The notes: generated by a model from the sequence alone, not told the origin. A stretch of DNA of 64,000 bases from Sphingomonas sp. PP-F2F-G114-C0414 (GCF_003688595.1 NZ_RCWT01000012.1:310001-374000); one strand, 5' to 3'. Shown: positions 1-9,297, numbered from the stretch's first letter. Program-made: numbers and translations.

Positions 1-282
1 ACCGAGGACCTTGTCCACGATACGCGGACCGGCAAGCTGGTGAACCACGACCTCGGCGAATACCACGTGCCGGCCAATGCGGACGTGCCGCAGATGGACG
101 TCCACTTCGTCGACGAGCGCGACATCCACGCGAATCCGATCCACGCGAAGGGGATTGGCGAGCTGGGGATCTCGGGCGCTGGCGCTGCTGTGGTGAACGC
201 GGTGTATAATGCGACGGGGATCCGGGTACGCGAGTTCCCGATAACGCTGGATAAGTTGCTGGACCAGTTGCCGGCTGTTTGA
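1..282 (+). CDS. Molybdenum hydroxylase large (molybdopterin-binding) subunit, C-terminal part
   Basis: Open from the left edge to the TGA at 280-282, so only the last 93 residues are present. They match the C-terminus of xanthine dehydrogenase-family molybdopterin subunits: the GIGELG segment holds the glutamate that acts as catalytic base in this family, followed by ISGAGAAVVNAVYNATG. By hand count about 58 of the last 81 residues are identical to the end of the next gene, so the two are tandem paralogues. The N-terminus and any FAD or 2Fe-2S subunit genes must lie to the left of the window. Its substrate cannot be told from this part. Confidence 0.85.
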   Translation, partial: TEDLVHDTRTGKLVNHDLGEYHVPANADVPQMDVHFVDERDIHANPIHAKGIGELGISGAGAAVVNAVYNATGIRVREFPITLDKLLDQLPAV

Positions 283-306
283 GGGCTGACGATACCATAA
301 ACAGGT

Positions 307-412
307 ACCACCCCGGCGAAGGCCGGGACCCAGTTGGGGGACGAAGATAACAAAGGATCGTCCTCCGTTATAAAGACCTTTCCAACTGGGCCCCGGCCTT
401 CGCCGGGGTGGT
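307..412. repeat. Paired inverted repeat, family A (REPIN-like)
   Basis: Two inverted arms, 307-338 and 382-412, share the core CCCCGGCGAAGGCCGGG(G)CCCAGTTGG and its complement and can fold into one long hairpin. The same family recurs at about 9569-9673, 17255-17361 and 18582-18686, always between genes. It fills most of the gap between the two large-subunit genes. Confidence 0.8.
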
Positions 413-488
413 GCTGGGGGGATGCGTGGCGCCCTCGTCAAACGTCCCCGCCCTACCCATATCCTTCCCTCCACCCGAGGACCGCAGA

Positions 489-2693
489 ATGAACGAACAC
501 GTGATGGATGCGGCGTTTCGGCCGGGTGGTCTCGACCGCGCGAAGCAGGGCGTTCTCGGGCTCGGGCTCGACCGGATCGAGGGACCGGCGAAGGTCACGG
601 GCGTGGCGGACTATGCGTATGAGGGCACGCCCGACGGCATCGCCTACGCTGCGATCGTCGGCACGCCGGTCGGCAGCGGGCGTATTCTCGGTATCGACGT
701 GAGCGCCGCCGAGGCGTTGCCTGGCGTCATCGCCATCATTCATAGCGACGCGCGCATGCCGGCTGGCGAATCCAACTCGCGCGCGATGCCGCTGTTCGAT
801 ACCGACGTCATTCTCCACCTCGGCCAGCCGGTCGCGATCGTCGTCGCGGAGGATCAGGCGATCGCGCGCGATGCCGCGGCGCTGGTCGTCGTCCGCACCC
901 AGGCGGGCGAGGATCGGTTCGACGTCGAGGCGCAGCCGATCGACACCGCGCCGAAAATCGGCTTCCTGCCGCCGATCGACAACGGCGATCTCGATGCGGT
1001 GATGGCGGATGCGGCGGTGACGTTCGACCGGACCTACACGACGCCCGTGCACTTCCCCGCCGCGCTGGAGCCGCACGCGACCACCGCGTGGTGGGACGGC
1101 GACAAACTCACCGTGCGGTCGAGCAACCAGGTGATCGGCGGCGCGCGGAAGACGCTCGCCAAGGCGCTGAAGATCGATGCGGGCAAGGTGCGCGTGCTCG
1201 CGCCTTATGTCGGCGGTGGGTTCGGGGGCAAGACCGGCGTCGGTCCGGAAGCGATCCTCGCGGCGATCGCGGCGGAGGTCGTGGGGCGGCCGGTGAAGGT
1301 CGCGCTGCCCCGTCGCCAGACCGCGTATATGGTGCATCACCGTTCGCACACGACGCAGCGGATCCGGATTGCCGCCGACGAGCACGGCGTGATCCTCGGC
1401 ATGGGGCATGAGAGCGTCGTCGCGCAGAACGACGATGGCGAGTTTCTCGAGCCGGTGCCGTTCGGGACGCTGCCGCTGTACCGGGGCGACGCGCGGCGGT
1501 TCAAGACCGACCTGGTGCGCGTCGACCTGCCTGCGAGCGGTGCGGTGCGGGCGCCGGGCGAGGCTGTGGGGACGTTCGGGGTCGAGTGCGCGATGGACGA
1601 GCTTGCCGAGCAGCTCGGGATTGATCCGATCGAACTGCGGCGGCGCAACGAGCCCGAGACCGATCCGGTGAGCGGCAAGCCGTTCTCCACGCGGCGGATG
1701 CTCGATTGCTACACACAAGGCGCCGAGCGGTTCGGATGGCCTGCAAGCGTGCCGGCGCCGGGGTCGGTGCGCGAGGGCGAATGGCTGGTCGGGATCGGCA
1801 TGGCGGCGAGTCTGCGCGGCAACTTCACGGTCGAGGCGCAGGCGCGCGTGCGGCTGGAGGCGGATGGCCGCGCGACGGTCGAGTGCGACATGACCGATAT
1901 CGGTACTGGGACGTACACCATCCTCGCGCAGACTGCGGGCGAGATGCTCGGGCTGCCGGTGGCCGAGGTGAACGTGCGGCTCGGCGATACCGATTTCCCG
2001 CCTAGCGCTGGCTCGGGCGGGTCGTTCGGCGCGGGCAGCGCGTGTTCGGCGGTGGTGCTGGCGTGCGAGGATATCCTTGGCGAACTGGCGTTGCGGATGA
2101 ATGCGGCGCCCGAGGATTTGAGCCTGCACGACGGGTGCGTGAGCGCTAGCGGACGATCGGTGAAGCTTGCCGATCTGGTCCGCGGCGAACCGATCGTGGC
2201 GATGGGCAAGACCGGGCCCGGTGCCGAGAGCAAGCGCACCAGCCAGGCGAGCCACGGCGCGCATTTCGTCGAGGTCGCGGTCAACGCGGTGACGGGCGAG
2301 ACGCGCGTGCGGCGGATGCTGGGCGTGTTCGATGTCGGGCGCGTGCTCAATCGCAAGACCGCGACGAGCCAGATCACCGGCGGGATGGCGTGGGGGATCG
2401 CCTATGCGCTGAGCGAGGAGGGCATCGTCGACACGCGGACGGGGGCGTTCGTGAACCCCGATTTCGGCGAGTATCATGTCGCGGTGAATGCCGACATTCC
2501 TCAGCTTGAGGTGCATTTCATCGAGGAAGTCGACACGTCCGCGAACCCGGTTGGGGCGAAGGGCGTTGGGGAGCTTGGGATTTCCGGCGCGGGGGCTGCG
2601 GTGGCGAATGCCATCTACAACGCGACGGGGGTGAGGGTTCGGGACTTTCCGGTGACGCTCGACAAGCTGCTCGAGGGTTTGCCTGCCGTCTGA
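489..2693 (+). CDS. Molybdenum hydroxylase large (molybdopterin-binding) subunit
   Basis: A 734-residue protein of the xanthine/aldehyde dehydrogenase large-subunit family, close in length to the separate large subunits of PaoC/YagR-type enzymes. An aldehyde oxidase/xanthine dehydrogenase a/b-hammerhead region lies at about residues 25-150. The cofactor-binding Gly-rich loop GGGFGGK is near residues 240-247, and the GVGELG active-site glutamate is near residue 695. No 2Fe-2S or FAD domain is present, so it needs separate small and medium subunits. The ATG at 489 was chosen because it follows a GAGGA Shine-Dalgarno; an earlier in-frame ATG at 408 would add a stretch overlapping the repeat. It is followed by xdhC- and mocA-type maturation genes, which supports a molybdenum enzyme. 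Substrate unknown. Confidence 0.92.
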   Translation: MNEHVMDAAFRPGGLDRAKQGVLGLGLDRIEGPAKVTGVADYAYEGTPDGIAYAAIVGTPVGSGRILGIDVSAAEALPGVIAIIHSDARMPAGESNSRAMPLFDTDVILHLGQPVAIVVAEDQAIARDAAALVVVRTQAGEDRFDVEAQPIDTAPKIGFLPPIDNGDLDAVMADAAVTFDRTYTTPVHFPAALEPHATTAWWDGDKLTVRSSNQVIGGARKTLAKALKIDAGKVRVLAPYVGGGFGGKTGVGPEAILAAIAAEVVGRPVKVALPRRQTAYMVHHRSHTTQRIRIAADEHGVILGMGHESVVAQNDDGEFLEPVPFGTLPLYRGDARRFKTDLVRVDLPASGAVRAPGEAVGTFGVECAMDELAEQLGIDPIELRRRNEPETDPVSGKPFSTRRMLDCYTQGAERFGWPASVPAPGSVREGEWLVGIGMAASLRGNFTVEAQARVRLEADGRATVECDMTDIGTGTYTILAQTAGEMLGLPVAEVNVRLGDTDFPPSAGSGGSFGAGSACSAVVLACEDILGELALRMNAAPEDLSLHDGCVSASGRSVKLADLVRGEPIVAMGKTGPGAESKRTSQASHGAHFVEVAVNAVTGETRVRRMLGVFDVGRVLNRKTATSQITGGMAWGIAYALSEEGIVDTRTGAFVNPDFGEYHVAVNADIPQLEVHFIEEVDTSANPVGAKGVGELGISGAGAAVANAIYNATGVRVRDFPVTLDKLLEGLPAV

Positions 2694-2694
2694 T

Positions 2695-2820
2695 CCTCCC
2701 CGGTACGGGGAGGGGGACCGCGCCTCTTGGCGTGGTGGAGGGGGCTCCCCCCAAGCGTAACGTCTGCGGCTGGCCCCCTCCACCAGCTGCGCTGGTCCCC
2801 CTCCCCGCGTGCGGGGAGGA
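2695..2820. repeat. Paired inverted repeat, family B
   Basis: Arms around CTCCCCGGTACGGGGAGG and CTCCCCGCGTGCGGGGAGG, with matching inner segments (GGTGGAGGGGGC and GCCCCCTCCACC), form a long hairpin that fills the gap between the large subunit and xdhC. Related GC-rich palindromes lie at 5557-5713 and 45672-45773. Confidence 0.7.
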
Positions 2821-2838
2821 TTAGAAAGAGAACGAGAC

Positions 2839-3762
2839 ATGGCCGAAAACGATAGCGTGCTCGCTGCTGCGAAGATCTGGAGGGGCGAGAAGATGGCGAT
2901 CGCCACGGTCGTCTCGACTTGGGGATCCGCGCCACGCCCCAAGGGCAGCCATATGCTCGTCCATGCCGATGGCCGGTTCGAGGGCTCGGTCTCCGGCGGG
3001 TGCGTCGAGAGCGATATCCTCGCCACCGCCGCCGAGGTGATCGCGGGTGCGCCGTTCCAGGTGCGCAACTACGGCGTGGCGGATGCGGCGGCGTGGGAAG
3101 TCGGGCTGCCGTGCGGCGGCGAGATCGCGGTGATGGTGCAGCCGGTGTCCGCCGAGGGGTTCGATCCCGAACTGTTCGACCGGATCGCCGAGGCGCGCGA
3201 TCAGGGCGATGCGCTGACCGTGACGACCGATCTCGCGACCGGACACAGCGACGCGCGCCCGCTGGAGACCGGCGAGGTGTTCGTCAACCGCTACGATCCG
3301 CCGCGCCGGCTGCTGATCGTCGGCGCGGTGCAGATCGCGCAGGCTCTGGCAGGGCTCGCGCGCGAACTCGGGATCGAGACGGTGGTGATCGATCCGCGCG
3401 CGCGCTTCCTGACCGAGGAGCGGTTTCCGGGCGTGACGCTCGACGATCGCTGGCCGGACGAAGCGATCGCCGCGCTCCGCCCCGGCCCCTCGACCGCGGT
3501 CGTGACGCTGAGCCACGACATCAAGATCGACGACCCTGCGCTGATCGCGGCGCTCGCGTCCGAAGCCGCGTATGTTGGTGCGCTCGGCAGCCGCAAGAGC
3601 CACGCGGCGCGGCGCGAGCGGCTTGCCTCGGAGGGCGTTACGGCGGAGAACATCGACCGGATCGATGCGCCGGTCGGGCTCGACATCGGCGCGATCGGAC
3701 CCTCGGAGATTGCGCTGTCGGTCGCGGCGGCGATGATAGGAGCGTTCAATGATCGCCGCTGA
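2839..3762 (+). CDS. XdhC/CoxI-family molybdenum cofactor maturation protein
   Basis: 307 residues. The N-terminal XdhC/CoxI domain contains the conserved SGGCVE motif at residues 52-57. The C-terminal half is a Rossmann-type domain starting at RRLLIVGAVQIAQALA. Proteins of this family bind molybdenum cofactor, help its sulfuration and hand it to xanthine dehydrogenase-like enzymes in the cytoplasm. The ATG at 2839 follows AGAACGAGAC; an in-frame start at 2809 would lie inside the palindromic repeat. The next gene starts 14 bases before its stop, which fits translational coupling in a maturation operon for the upstream large subunits. Confidence 0.9.
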   Translation: MAENDSVLAAAKIWRGEKMAIATVVSTWGSAPRPKGSHMLVHADGRFEGSVSGGCVESDILATAAEVIAGAPFQVRNYGVADAAAWEVGLPCGGEIAVMVQPVSAEGFDPELFDRIAEARDQGDALTVTTDLATGHSDARPLETGEVFVNRYDPPRRLLIVGAVQIAQALAGLARELGIETVVIDPRARFLTEERFPGVTLDDRWPDEAIAALRPGPSTAVVTLSHDIKIDDPALIAALASEAAYVGALGSRKSHAARRERLASEGVTAENIDRIDAPVGLDIGAIGPSEIALSVAAAMIGAFNDRR

Positions 3763-4366
3763 AAACGTCTTCCTCATCCTGCTCGCGGCCGGGCGCTCGG
3801 AGCGGTTCGGCATTCCCAACAAGCTGGAGGTCCCGTTCCTCAACAAACCGCTCGGCATGCACGTCGTCACCGCGTTCGAGAACATTCCGTTCAAGCGGCG
3901 GCTGGTGGTGACCGACGGCTGCAAGCTCGACTTCATCAGCCATCATTTCGAGGTGGTGCATAACGACGATCCCTCGTCGGGCATGTCGCAGTCGGTGAAG
4001 CTCGGCGTGCAGTGCGCGAAGGATGAGGGTGCGGAGGCGGTGCTGATCGCGCTGGCGGACATGCCGCGCGTGACCGCCGCGCATATCTACCGGATGCTTG
4101 ATGCCGCCGACAGCGCGGACGCGGTGGTCGCATCGAGCGATGGCGAGAAGCCGAGCCCCCCTGCCCTGTTCGGGCGCGACCGGTTCGATTTCCTGCTGAC
4201 GCTCGACGGCGATGCTGGCGCGCGCGATCTGGTGCAGGCGGGGCGGCACGTCGTGACCGCGCCCGCCGAACTGATCGATATCGATACGCCCGAGGATCTG
4301 GACCGGCTGCAGGCGCTGGTCCGCGATCCCAAGGCGGCGATCACTCGTGCCTTAACGCGTCGATAG
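3749..4366 (+). CDS. MobA/MocA-like molybdenum cofactor nucleotidyltransferase
   Basis: 205 residues, GT-A nucleotidyltransferase fold. The N-terminal LLAAGRSERFG signature (residues 11-21) binds the nucleotide, and IALADMPRVT carries the metal-binding aspartate. The C-terminus IDIDTPEDLDRL is typical of MocA/MobA relatives. Such enzymes convert molybdopterin cofactor to the CMP (MocA) or GMP (MobA) dinucleotide form; next to a PaoC-like large subunit the cytidylyl form is more likely, but the sequence alone does not settle it. It overlaps xdhC by 14 bases, and its 3' end overlaps the convergent efflux permease gene by 26 bases. Confidence 0.85.
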   Translation: MIAAENVFLILLAAGRSERFGIPNKLEVPFLNKPLGMHVVTAFENIPFKRRLVVTDGCKLDFISHHFEVVHNDDPSSGMSQSVKLGVQCAKDEGAEAVLIALADMPRVTAAHIYRMLDAADSADAVVASSDGEKPSPPALFGRDRFDFLLTLDGDAGARDLVQAGRHVVTAPAELIDIDTPEDLDRLQALVRDPKAAITRALTRR

Positions 4367-5549
4367 GGTTCATCGCCGCCGCGCGTCGTGCCGGGAAATA
4401 GCCGAAGACGACGCCGATCACCGCGGAGATCGCGAAGGCGAAGATGTTGATTTCGGGAACGAACAGCCACTGAACCTTGATCAGCGGCGCGATGATCGCG
4501 ATCGCCGCCTGCGCGACGATCAGACCGATGACGCCACCGAGGCACGACAGCGCGATCGCCTCGACGAGGAACTGTAACAGCACCTCGCGCGCGACCGCGC
4601 CGATCGCGAGACGGATGCCGATCTCGCGCGTGCGCTCGGTCACCGACACCAGCATGATGTTCATGATGCCGATCCCGCCGACCACCAGGCTGATCCCGGC
4701 GACCGCGGCGACGATCCCGGTGAGCAGGGTCGTGGTGCCGGTCAGCGTGTCCGAAATCTGCTTGGTGTCGAATATGTTGAAGTTGTTGTCCTGCCCCGCG
4801 GCGAGATGGCGACGCTCGCGCAGCAGGTCGGTCAGCGACGCCTGAACCTGTTGCGTGTCATAGCCCTGATCGACGCCGACGAGGATCGCCGCGACGTTCT
4901 GGTTGCCGGTGAAGCGGCGCTGGACGGTCTTGATCGGCATGACCACGACGTCGTCCTGGTCGCCGCCGAAGCCCGCCTGCCCGCGCGTGCTGAGCGTGCC
5001 GATCACGTCGCACGAGATATCGTTGAGGCGGATCCGCTGGCCGATCGGATCGGCGCCGCGGAACAGGTTCTGGATGACGGTGTTGCCGAGGATGCAGACC
5101 GCCTTGCCTGCCGCCTCTTCCTGGCCGGTGAAGACGCGGCCGCCCGCGAGCGGCCAGGGCTGGACCTCGAAATAGGCGCCGGTGGTGCCGTTGATCGTGG
5201 TGCTCCAGTTGGCGCCGTTGTAGATCGCGGTGGCGCTGCGCTGTTCGGTCGGGGCGACCGCGGTGACGCCGGCGATCTGCCGCGCGATCGGATCGATGTC
5301 GTCCATCTTGAGCGGCGGCGGCGGCGGCCCGCCACCCCCCCGGCCGAAGCCCTGGCCGGGACGGATCTGGAGGATGTTGGTGCCGAGCGACGAGATCGAC
5401 TGCTGCACCGCGGCGGTGGTCGCCTTGCCGAGCGTGACCATCGTGACGACCGCGCCGACGCCGATGACGATGCCGAGGATGGTGAGGAACGATCGCAGCA
5501 TGTGCCGGCGGATCGAGCGGAGCGCGAGGACGAGGGTGGTGCCGAACAT
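4341..5549 (-). CDS. MacB-type ABC transporter permease
   Basis: 402 residues with the MacB/FtsX layout: one membrane segment near residues 18-42 (FLTILGIVIGVGAVVTMVTL), a periplasmic domain of about 220 residues, then three C-terminal membrane segments with the family motif ERTREIGIRLAIGA between the second and third. Unlike classical MacB, the ATPase is a separate gene (5722-6456), so this is the split permease form. It is the last gene of the minus-strand tripartite efflux operon. It likely acts in the inner membrane as a mechanotransmitter with the adaptor and outer-membrane channel. The exported substrate (macrolide, peptide or lipid) cannot be told. Confidence 0.9.
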   Translation of the reverse strand: MFGTTLVLALRSIRRHMLRSFLTILGIVIGVGAVVTMVTLGKATTAAVQQSISSLGTNILQIRPGQGFGRGGGGPPPPPLKMDDIDPIARQIAGVTAVAPTEQRSATAIYNGANWSTTINGTTGAYFEVQPWPLAGGRVFTGQEEAAGKAVCILGNTVIQNLFRGADPIGQRIRLNDISCDVIGTLSTRGQAGFGGDQDDVVVMPIKTVQRRFTGNQNVAAILVGVDQGYDTQQVQASLTDLLRERRHLAAGQDNNFNIFDTKQISDTLTGTTTLLTGIVAAVAGISLVVGGIGIMNIMLVSVTERTREIGIRLAIGAVAREVLLQFLVEAIALSCLGGVIGLIVAQAAIAIIAPLIKVQWLFVPEINIFAFAISAVIGVVFGYFPARRAAAMNPIDALRHE

Positions 5550-5556
5550 TAGATTT

Positions 5557-5713
5557 CTTCCCCCCCGCCCGCTTGCGGGAGGGGGTTGGGGGGTGGGCTC
5601 GCGGGTTCGACAAACGCTGCCGCCGCGATCCGCGCTGGAGCTACGGCTGGCGTTACGTTCGAGGTGAGCGCGTGCCCACCCCCGGCCCCTCCCGCTTGCG
5701 GGAGGGGGGAAGA
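5557..5713. repeat. Paired inverted repeat between ABC permease and ATPase genes
   Basis: Arms with CCCGCTTGCGGGAGGGG at both ends, and GGGTGGGC / GCCCACCC further in, can pair over about 150 bases. It sits inside the efflux operon, between ATPase and permease, so it would be transcribed and could act as an mRNA-stabilising or attenuating hairpin; this is inference. Confidence 0.7.
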
Positions 5714-5721
5714 AAAGGCGC

Positions 5722-6456
5722 TCACGAGTCCACCCTCTCGCCTTGGCGGTGCTGGCTTTCGATGCGTTCGACCAGGCCGTCCTTGAAATGGACCACCGTC
5801 CGCGCGAACGCGGCCATGTCGGGTTCGTGGGTGACCATCAATACCGTGATGTTCTTCTCTGCGTTAAGCCGCGTGAGAAGTTGCATGATCTCGACCGAGC
5901 GTTCGCTGTCGAGGTTGCCGGTGGGCTCGTCGGCGAGCAGCACGTCGGGGCTGGTGACCAGCGCACGGGCGATCGCGACGCGCTGTTGCTGCCCCCCGGA
6001 CAGTTCTGCCGGAGTGTGGTCCCACCAGTCCGCAAGGCCGACGGTGTCGAGGCTGGCCATCGCCGCATCGCGCCGCGCGCGCTTTTCGTCGCCGCGGTAG
6101 AGCAAGGGGAGCTCGACATTCTCCAGCGCGGAGGTGCGCGAGAGGAGGTTGAAGCCCTGGAACACGAAGCCGAGGTGATTGCGGCGGAGCAGCGCGCGCT
6201 GGTCGCGGTCGAGCGTCTCGACATGGTGACCCTGGAACGTGAACGTCCCCGCGCTCGGCACGTCGAGACAGCCGAGGATGTTCATCGTCGTCGACTTGCC
6301 CGACCCCGATGGCCCCATCACCGCGACGAAATCCCCCGCCGCGATGTCGAGGTCGACGCCCTTGAGCGCCTGGAACATCGTCGCGCCGGTACCGTACGTC
6401 TTGGTGACGCCGCGCAGACTTATCAGCGGGGGCGGATTACTGACCACCGCCCGCAC
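5722..6456 (-). CDS. ABC transporter ATP-binding protein (MacB/LolD type)
   Basis: 244 residues. Walker A GPSGSGKST is at residues 48-56, the Q-loop lies in FVFQGFNLL, the signature motif is LSGGQQQR, Walker B is VLLADEPTGNLD and the switch histidine is in VTHEPD. This is the LolD/MacB subfamily that powers mechanotransmission rather than transmembrane transport. The ATG at 6456 overlaps the adaptor gene by 20 bases; a GTG three codons on (6447) is an alternative start. It is the partner of the permease at 4341-5549. Confidence 0.93.
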   Translation of the reverse strand: MRAVVSNPPPLISLRGVTKTYGTGATMFQALKGVDLDIAAGDFVAVMGPSGSGKSTTMNILGCLDVPSAGTFTFQGHHVETLDRDQRALLRRNHLGFVFQGFNLLSRTSALENVELPLLYRGDEKRARRDAAMASLDTVGLADWWDHTPAELSGGQQQRVAIARALVTSPDVLLADEPTGNLDSERSVEIMQLLTRLNAEKNITVLMVTHEPDMAAFARTVVHFKDGLVERIESQHRQGERVDS

Positions 6457-7816
6457 CCTTGCTGGCGCCGCCCGACCGGCGCGGAGTCTTGGTCGTGTCG
6501 GTGCCGGTGGCGAGCTGGCCGATGATGACCTGCGCGCCGGGCTGGAGATTGCCCGACAGGACTTCGGTCATCGTGCCGTTGGTGTCGCCGGTCGTGATCT
6601 GCACCGGCTGCGGGGTGCCGTCGGCGCCCTTGACGTAGATCGTCTGCTGCGAGCCGCGATCGAGCTTGGCGGTCCGCGCGTTGCCGCCGGCGCCGCGGCG
6701 TGGCCGGAAGGTCAGCGAGCCGGCGATGCCGCCGCCCTGATCCTTCGCGCCATCCGCGCTCGGCTTGAAGCGCAACGCCGCATTGGGGACGAGCATCACG
6801 TTGCGCTTGTCCGAGGTGACGATGTCCGCGGTCGCGGTCATGCCCGGGCGCAGCGTCAGCGACGGGTTCGCGACGGTCAGGTCGGCGGCGTAGGACACCA
6901 CCTGACCGGTGGAGGTCGTCGCCGTGGTCGTGGTCGACGAGGTCGCCGAGCTGACGGTCAGGTTAGAGCCGAGATCGACGCGCGTGATCGTCGCGGGGAA
7001 GGTCTGGCCGGGGAACGCATCCACCGTGAAGCTGGCCTTCTGGCCGACCTTGACCTCGCCGACGTCGGCTTCGTCGATCGCGACCTCGAGCTTCATCTTG
7101 GTGAGGTCTTCGGCGATCACGAACAGCGTCGGCGTGTTGAACGACGAGGCGACGGTCTGGCCGGGATCGATCTGGCGCGCGAGCACCACCCCCGTCACCG
7201 GCGAGCGGATGATCGCGCGCGCGCGCTGCGTCTGGTTCTGCGCGAGGAGCGCGCGGCTGGCGACAACGTTGGCTTCGGCGACCTTCTGCGCCGCGACCGC
7301 ACGTGCGTAATCGGCGCGGCCGGTCTGGAGCTCGGTCTTCGACGGCACGCGGCCACCCGAGAGGCGCGAGACCTCTTCGAGGCGGTTCAGCTGCGCGCGC
7401 GATTCGGCGACGGTGGCCTGCGCCTGCGCGACCTGCGCCTGGTTCGCCGCGAGCTGAGCGCTGGTTTGGCGGATCTGGTCGTCAAGCTGTTCGGGATCGA
7501 TCAGCGCGAGCGGCTGGCCCGCCGTGACGCGGTCGTTGACGTCGACGACGACCTTGGTGACGAGACCCGACAGCTGCGAGCCGACCGTGACCTGCGTGGT
7601 CGGGGCGAGCTTGCCGGTGGCGGACACGGTGACGGTCAAATTGCCGCGCTGCGCCGCTTGGGTGGAATATTGCGTCTGCTCTTTCGCGCCGAAGCACTTC
7701 GCGAGCAGCAGGCACAGCACGACCACGCCGACCGCGATCGCGACCCACTTTACGTAGCGCCTCCAGGGGGCCTGCGGCTTTACGCCGAGGAAATCGTCGA
7801 TCGATGCGTCGGCCAT
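6437..7816 (-). CDS. MacA-like periplasmic adaptor (HlyD/RND membrane fusion protein)
   Basis: 459 residues. It has a short cytoplasmic tail, one membrane anchor at about residues 25-43 (WVAIAVGVVVLCLLLA), a split biotinyl-lipoyl domain (VTVGSQLSGLV early, RSPVTGVVLAR later), an alpha-helical hairpin between (about 120-205, rich in Gln/Ala) and a beta-barrel. The C-terminal part carries a Gly/Lys-rich insert (about 355-395) and tail. The protein bridges the inner-membrane ABC pump and the outer-membrane channel. Its start codon overlaps the stop of the channel gene by one base (TGATG), indicating coupled translation. Confidence 0.92.
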   Translation of the reverse strand: MADASIDDFLGVKPQAPWRRYVKWVAIAVGVVVLCLLLAKCFGAKEQTQYSTQAAQRGNLTVTVSATGKLAPTTQVTVGSQLSGLVTKVVVDVNDRVTAGQPLALIDPEQLDDQIRQTSAQLAANQAQVAQAQATVAESRAQLNRLEEVSRLSGGRVPSKTELQTGRADYARAVAAQKVAEANVVASRALLAQNQTQRARAIIRSPVTGVVLARQIDPGQTVASSFNTPTLFVIAEDLTKMKLEVAIDEADVGEVKVGQKASFTVDAFPGQTFPATITRVDLGSNLTVSSATSSTTTTATTSTGQVVSYAADLTVANPSLTLRPGMTATADIVTSDKRNVMLVPNAALRFKPSADGAKDQGGGIAGSLTFRPRRGAGGNARTAKLDRGSQQTIYVKGADGTPQPVQITTGDTNGTMTEVLSGNLQPGAQVIIGQLATGTDTTKTPRRSGGASKGAGGGQ

Positions 7817-9297
7817 CAGCGTGCCTCTGAAGTGTTCTGCGCACGCGGTGGCGCTTCGGGAATGACGGTCGAATCCCAGCCGCCGCCGAGCGCCGCATAC
7901 AGCGCGATCAGCGCAGTGGCGGCATCGGCGCGTGCCTGCGTCGCGCCGTTGCGGGCGGACAGAAGCGCGGTTTCCTGCTGGTTGAGCGTGGTGAAATCGG
8001 TGAGGCCGGTGCGATACTGGCTACGGCTGAGGATCGCGGAATTGTTCGACGCGTCGAGCGCGATCGCGAACTGGCGCTCGCGTTCCTGCGCGGCCTGAAG
8101 CGCGACGACCGCGTTCTCGACGTCTTCGAGCGACGTCAGCACGGTCGACTTGTAGAGCGCGAACGCACCGTCGGCGGCGGCTTCGCTGGTGCGGACCTGC
8201 GAGCGGAGACGCCCGCCGTTGAAGATCGCCTGGGTCAGGCCAGCGAACAGGCTGCCGGTGATCGCATCGCCGATGCTGCCGATCGAGGTCGCGTTGGTGT
8301 TCAGGTTGCCGGTGATCGCGAGCGCGGGATAGAGCTGCGCCTTGGCGACGCCGATCCGCGCGGTGGCAGCAGCGAGCGCCCGCTCGGCCGAGCGGATGTC
8401 GGGACGCTGGCGCAGCGTGTCGGCGGGGATGCCGACGCCGACCGCGGCGGGGCCGGTCGGGATCGCCTTCACGGGCGCCATCATCGTCCGGAGCGCGCCG
8501 GGCGCCTGCGCGGTCAGCACGCCGATCCGCGCCACGGCGGCGGCATATTGCTGATCGAGACTCGGGATCGTCGCGGCGGTCTGCGCGCGCTGGGCACGCG
8601 CCTGTTCGGCGTCGACGCTGGAGACGAGTCCCGCCTGGACGCGGAAGCCGGCGATTTCGAGATTGTCGTCCTGGATCGCGAGCGACGCGCGGGCGTTGGC
8701 GAGCTGCTGCTGGTAGAGCCGCGCGAGGACGTAGTTGCGCGCGACCTCGCTTTCGACCGAGATCAGCACGGTGGCGTAGTCGTAGCCGGACGCGGCGTAC
8801 TCCGCGCGGCTCGCCTCGACGGTGCGGCGGATCTCGCCGAACACGCCGACCTGGTAGCTGGCGCTGGCGCCGAGCGTGAAGCTGTTCGCGCCGCCGCCGC
8901 CGGTGTCGACGACGGTGCCGTCGGGCAGCGTAAACGAGCGCCCGCCGCCGCGGACATTCTCATTGCGCTGGTAGCCGGCCGAGCCGTTGACCGTCGGGAG
9001 CAGCGACGCGCGGTTCTGGAGCAGGCTTTCGCGGGCCTGGCGGAGACGGGCGACAGACTGCGCGATGTCGAGGTTGGCGGCGGCGGCCTGCTCGACGAGC
9101 TGGCCGAGGACGGGGTCGTCGAACTTCTGCCACCAGCGGGTGAGGTCTTCGGGCTTGGTCTCGGGAGTGACCGAATACGCTTCGGGGACGCCCAGCTCGG
9201 CGGCGGCCTTGGGGTGGTAGTCCGGGCCGACGGTGCAGCCGGCAAGAAGGACGCCCGCGGATACGGGTGCGAAGAGAAGGACGCGGACGCGGGACAT
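7816..9297 (-). CDS. NodT/OprM-family outer-membrane efflux lipoprotein
   Basis: 493 residues. The signal peptide ends in lipobox LLAGC with the acylated cysteine at residue 21, followed by TVGPDYHPK, the usual start of NodT-family proteins. Two TolC-like repeats of long helices follow (QSVARLRQARESLLQNRASLLPT, and the second half with NRR-type RLRSQVRTSEA). It forms the outer-membrane channel of the tripartite pump. It is the first gene of the operon 9297 to 4341 (channel, adaptor, ATPase, permease), so the promoter should lie in the repeat-rich gap upstream. Confidence 0.93.
   Translation of the reverse strand: MSRVRVLLFAPVSAGVLLAGCTVGPDYHPKAAAELGVPEAYSVTPETKPEDLTRWWQKFDDPVLGQLVEQAAAANLDIAQSVARLRQARESLLQNRASLLPTVNGSAGYQRNENVRGGGRSFTLPDGTVVDTGGGGANSFTLGASASYQVGVFGEIRRTVEASRAEYAASGYDYATVLISVESEVARNYVLARLYQQQLANARASLAIQDDNLEIAGFRVQAGLVSSVDAEQARAQRAQTAATIPSLDQQYAAAVARIGVLTAQAPGALRTMMAPVKAIPTGPAAVGVGIPADTLRQRPDIRSAERALAAATARIGVAKAQLYPALAITGNLNTNATSIGSIGDAITGSLFAGLTQAIFNGGRLRSQVRTSEAAADGAFALYKSTVLTSLEDVENAVVALQAAQERERQFAIALDASNNSAILSRSQYRTGLTDFTTLNQQETALLSARNGATQARADAATALIALYAALGGGWDSTVIPEAPPRAQNTSEAR

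Noticed and set aside
453..3068. Long minus-strand open frame (871 codons) across the molybdenum hydroxylase region
   Set aside because: Arg/His-rich antisense shadow of real plus-strand genes, a common effect in high-GC DNA; no domain recognisable.
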